The notes under the pieces: model-generated
Told to the model about the DNA's origin: nothing
Seen by the model: only the letters and a program-made list of their open reading frames with translations
Databases searched by the model: none
Source of the DNA: Baekduia soli
GTDB taxonomy: Bacteria > Actinomycetota > Thermoleophilia > Solirubrobacterales > Solirubrobacteraceae
Assembly: GCF_007970665.1 (NCBI RefSeq)
Contig: NZ_CP042430.1
Location: 3,100,001 to 3,164,000, forward strand
Length of the DNA: 64,000 bases
Reading direction: 5' to 3'
Made by a program: the position numbers and the translations under genes
In this document: piece after piece, positions 63,197 through 64,000 of the stretch
Layout: each line of letters starts with the position of its first letter
How positions within the stretch are numbered: position 1 is the first letter of the stretch

Positions 63197-64000
63197 TTAC
63201 CAGTCCGGCACCTCCTCGGCGACCCGGGCGGCCTTGCGATACCGGGGCTCCTCGCGACGGATGAGATCGGGGTTGGTGCCGCGCGCGTGCGCCAGCGCGA
63301 GCGTGAGGGCCTGCAGGCCGCCTGCACCGGCGAGGAGGCCCGCCAGGGTCCGGTCGAGCTGGGCGTCCTGCGGGAGGTCGAGGACGAGGCGGCCGGCAGG
63401 CGTCAGTGCCGGTGGAAGTGCGTCGTCGTAGGAGGCCGACAGCAGCGCCGCGACCGGCAGGCCGATCGCGGCGACGGCCCCGGCCAGAAGGGCGGCGCGG
63501 CGGGCGAGACGACTCTGCTGTGGGCCGCGATCGATCGCGACGAGGTCACCGCGTCGCCGGAGTCGTGGCCGGCGAGCGAGCCGTGCAGCACAGTCTCGAG
63601 TCGAGGGCGACGGTGGGCATCCGAGCGCCCTCGGCGATCTTCAGCGCCAGCTCGCGTGCCGTGATGTGGTCGATGCCCGCACCGGCGCACAGCAGGACGC
63701 GGCTGCCGGACAGGTGGTCGGCGAGCGGGACCGCATCGACCGCGGCGCCGCTGCGCAGCACCGCAGCCGCGGCGGCCGGCTGGATGGTCATCGGGCCAAG
63801 GTGCTCGGCGATCGCCGCACCCGCGGCGATCGCCGAGGTGTAGGCGACGGTGTGACACCACGAGTCGTCGTGGCGTGGTGTCACGAGGACATGGTCGACG
63901 GCGGCGGCCACGGCGGAGGACGGGTCGTGGACGACCGCCGCCGTGCGCGCACCGGCCTGGCGGGCCGCTGCCGTGGCCAACGCCGTCGCACGAGTGCCGC
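63197..64000 (-). pseudogene. SIS-domain (GlmS/AgaS-like sugar isomerase) gene with two frameshifts, 5' end cut
   Basis: A tandem sugar-isomerase-fold protein. Frame 1 (63980 to about 63600) reads GTRATALATAAARQAGARTAAVVHD, then SSRVLLCAGAGIDHITARELALKIAEGARM; frame 2 gives LETVLHGSLAGHDSGDAV; frame 3 gives LVAIDRGPQQSRLARRAALLAGAV, down to FLRRE-type end NPDLIRREEPRYRKAARVAEEVPDW and TAA at 63197-63199. Two one-base deletions (near 63600 and near 63546-63555) are needed to join them. The AHARGTNPDxIRRxxPRYR ending is typical of SIS/GlmS-like aminosugar proteins. The gene continues past the right edge. Decay or low-quality sequence are both possible. Confidence 0.75.

Overview
The window is very GC-rich, densely packed bacterial DNA with heavy third-codon-position GC, many GTG and TTG starts, and many genes joined by 4-bp ATGA or GTGA overlaps. 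Gene content (a DUF1918 protein, an F420-type luciferase-like oxidoreductase, several FtsX/MacB exporters, acyl-CoA metabolism, many SDRs and alpha/beta hydrolases) points to an actinobacterium. A soil Thermoleophilia/Solirubrobacterales member (Conexibacter- or Baekduia-like) is my best guess; this is inference, because no rRNA or other marker gene is present. I saw no tRNA, rRNA, CRISPR array, prophage or biosynthetic megacluster.

Left end, 1-4.9 kb: a minus-strand operon of an Xre/MbcA-type antitoxin, a RES toxin, a 38-codon ORF and a UvrA2-like ATPase cut by the window edge. Its promoter region carries three evenly spaced direct repeats. yciH follows, with a complete IS481-family element inserted just upstream of its start. 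The element has terminal inverted repeats and a GCTAGC target duplication.

4.9-18 kb: a cyclopropane-fatty-acid synthase; a coupled LLM oxidoreductase / acyl-CoA ligase / FabF-like ketosynthase operon; STAS and VOC proteins; an SDR; an alpha/beta hydrolase; an FtsX-type ABC exporter; and a TlpA/ResA-like protein with an unusual CGC motif.

18-26.5 kb: a second hydrolase, a secreted PhoX-like DUF839 protein, a dienelactone hydrolase, a GT39-type membrane glycosyltransferase, a PlsC acyltransferase, and a PAP2 / GDPD / UPF0104 lipid module.

26.5-31.7 kb: a minus-strand operon of an acetyl-CoA-synthetase-like ligase, acetoin/2-oxoacid dehydrogenase E1 alpha, E1 beta and E2, and, unusually, a terminal acyl carrier protein. 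No E3 gene is present. 31.8-36.4 kb: DUF1918, Hsp20 and CBS stress genes and a second ABC transporter. 36.4-41.8 kb: a tightly coupled operon of an AidB-like acyl-CoA dehydrogenase, a CoA ligase, an APH-like kinase and a double-lipocalin-like protein. This recalls kinase/dehydrogenase routes for hydroxy-acid breakdown.

42-59.3 kb: an orphan TAT-lipoprotein solute-binding protein, a slipin, small DUF proteins, a MacB-like permease and lipoprotein divergent from a PLP enzyme with an ABC ATPase, a patatin, thioredoxin and enoyl-CoA hydratase, an M15 peptidase, a second UPF0104 protein, an SDR, two MFS exporters (one behind a possible CsoR-type operator) and a small secreted SapA-like protein.

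Right end, 59.3-64 kb: a class III cyclase fused to a YHS domain, then visibly degraded or lower-GC DNA. This holds a frameshifted ynfA, an unknown 661-residue secreted protein, an integrase remnant and a twice-frameshifted SIS-domain gene running off the edge. The last 4 kb looks like an acquired, decaying segment or a stretch with sequence errors.
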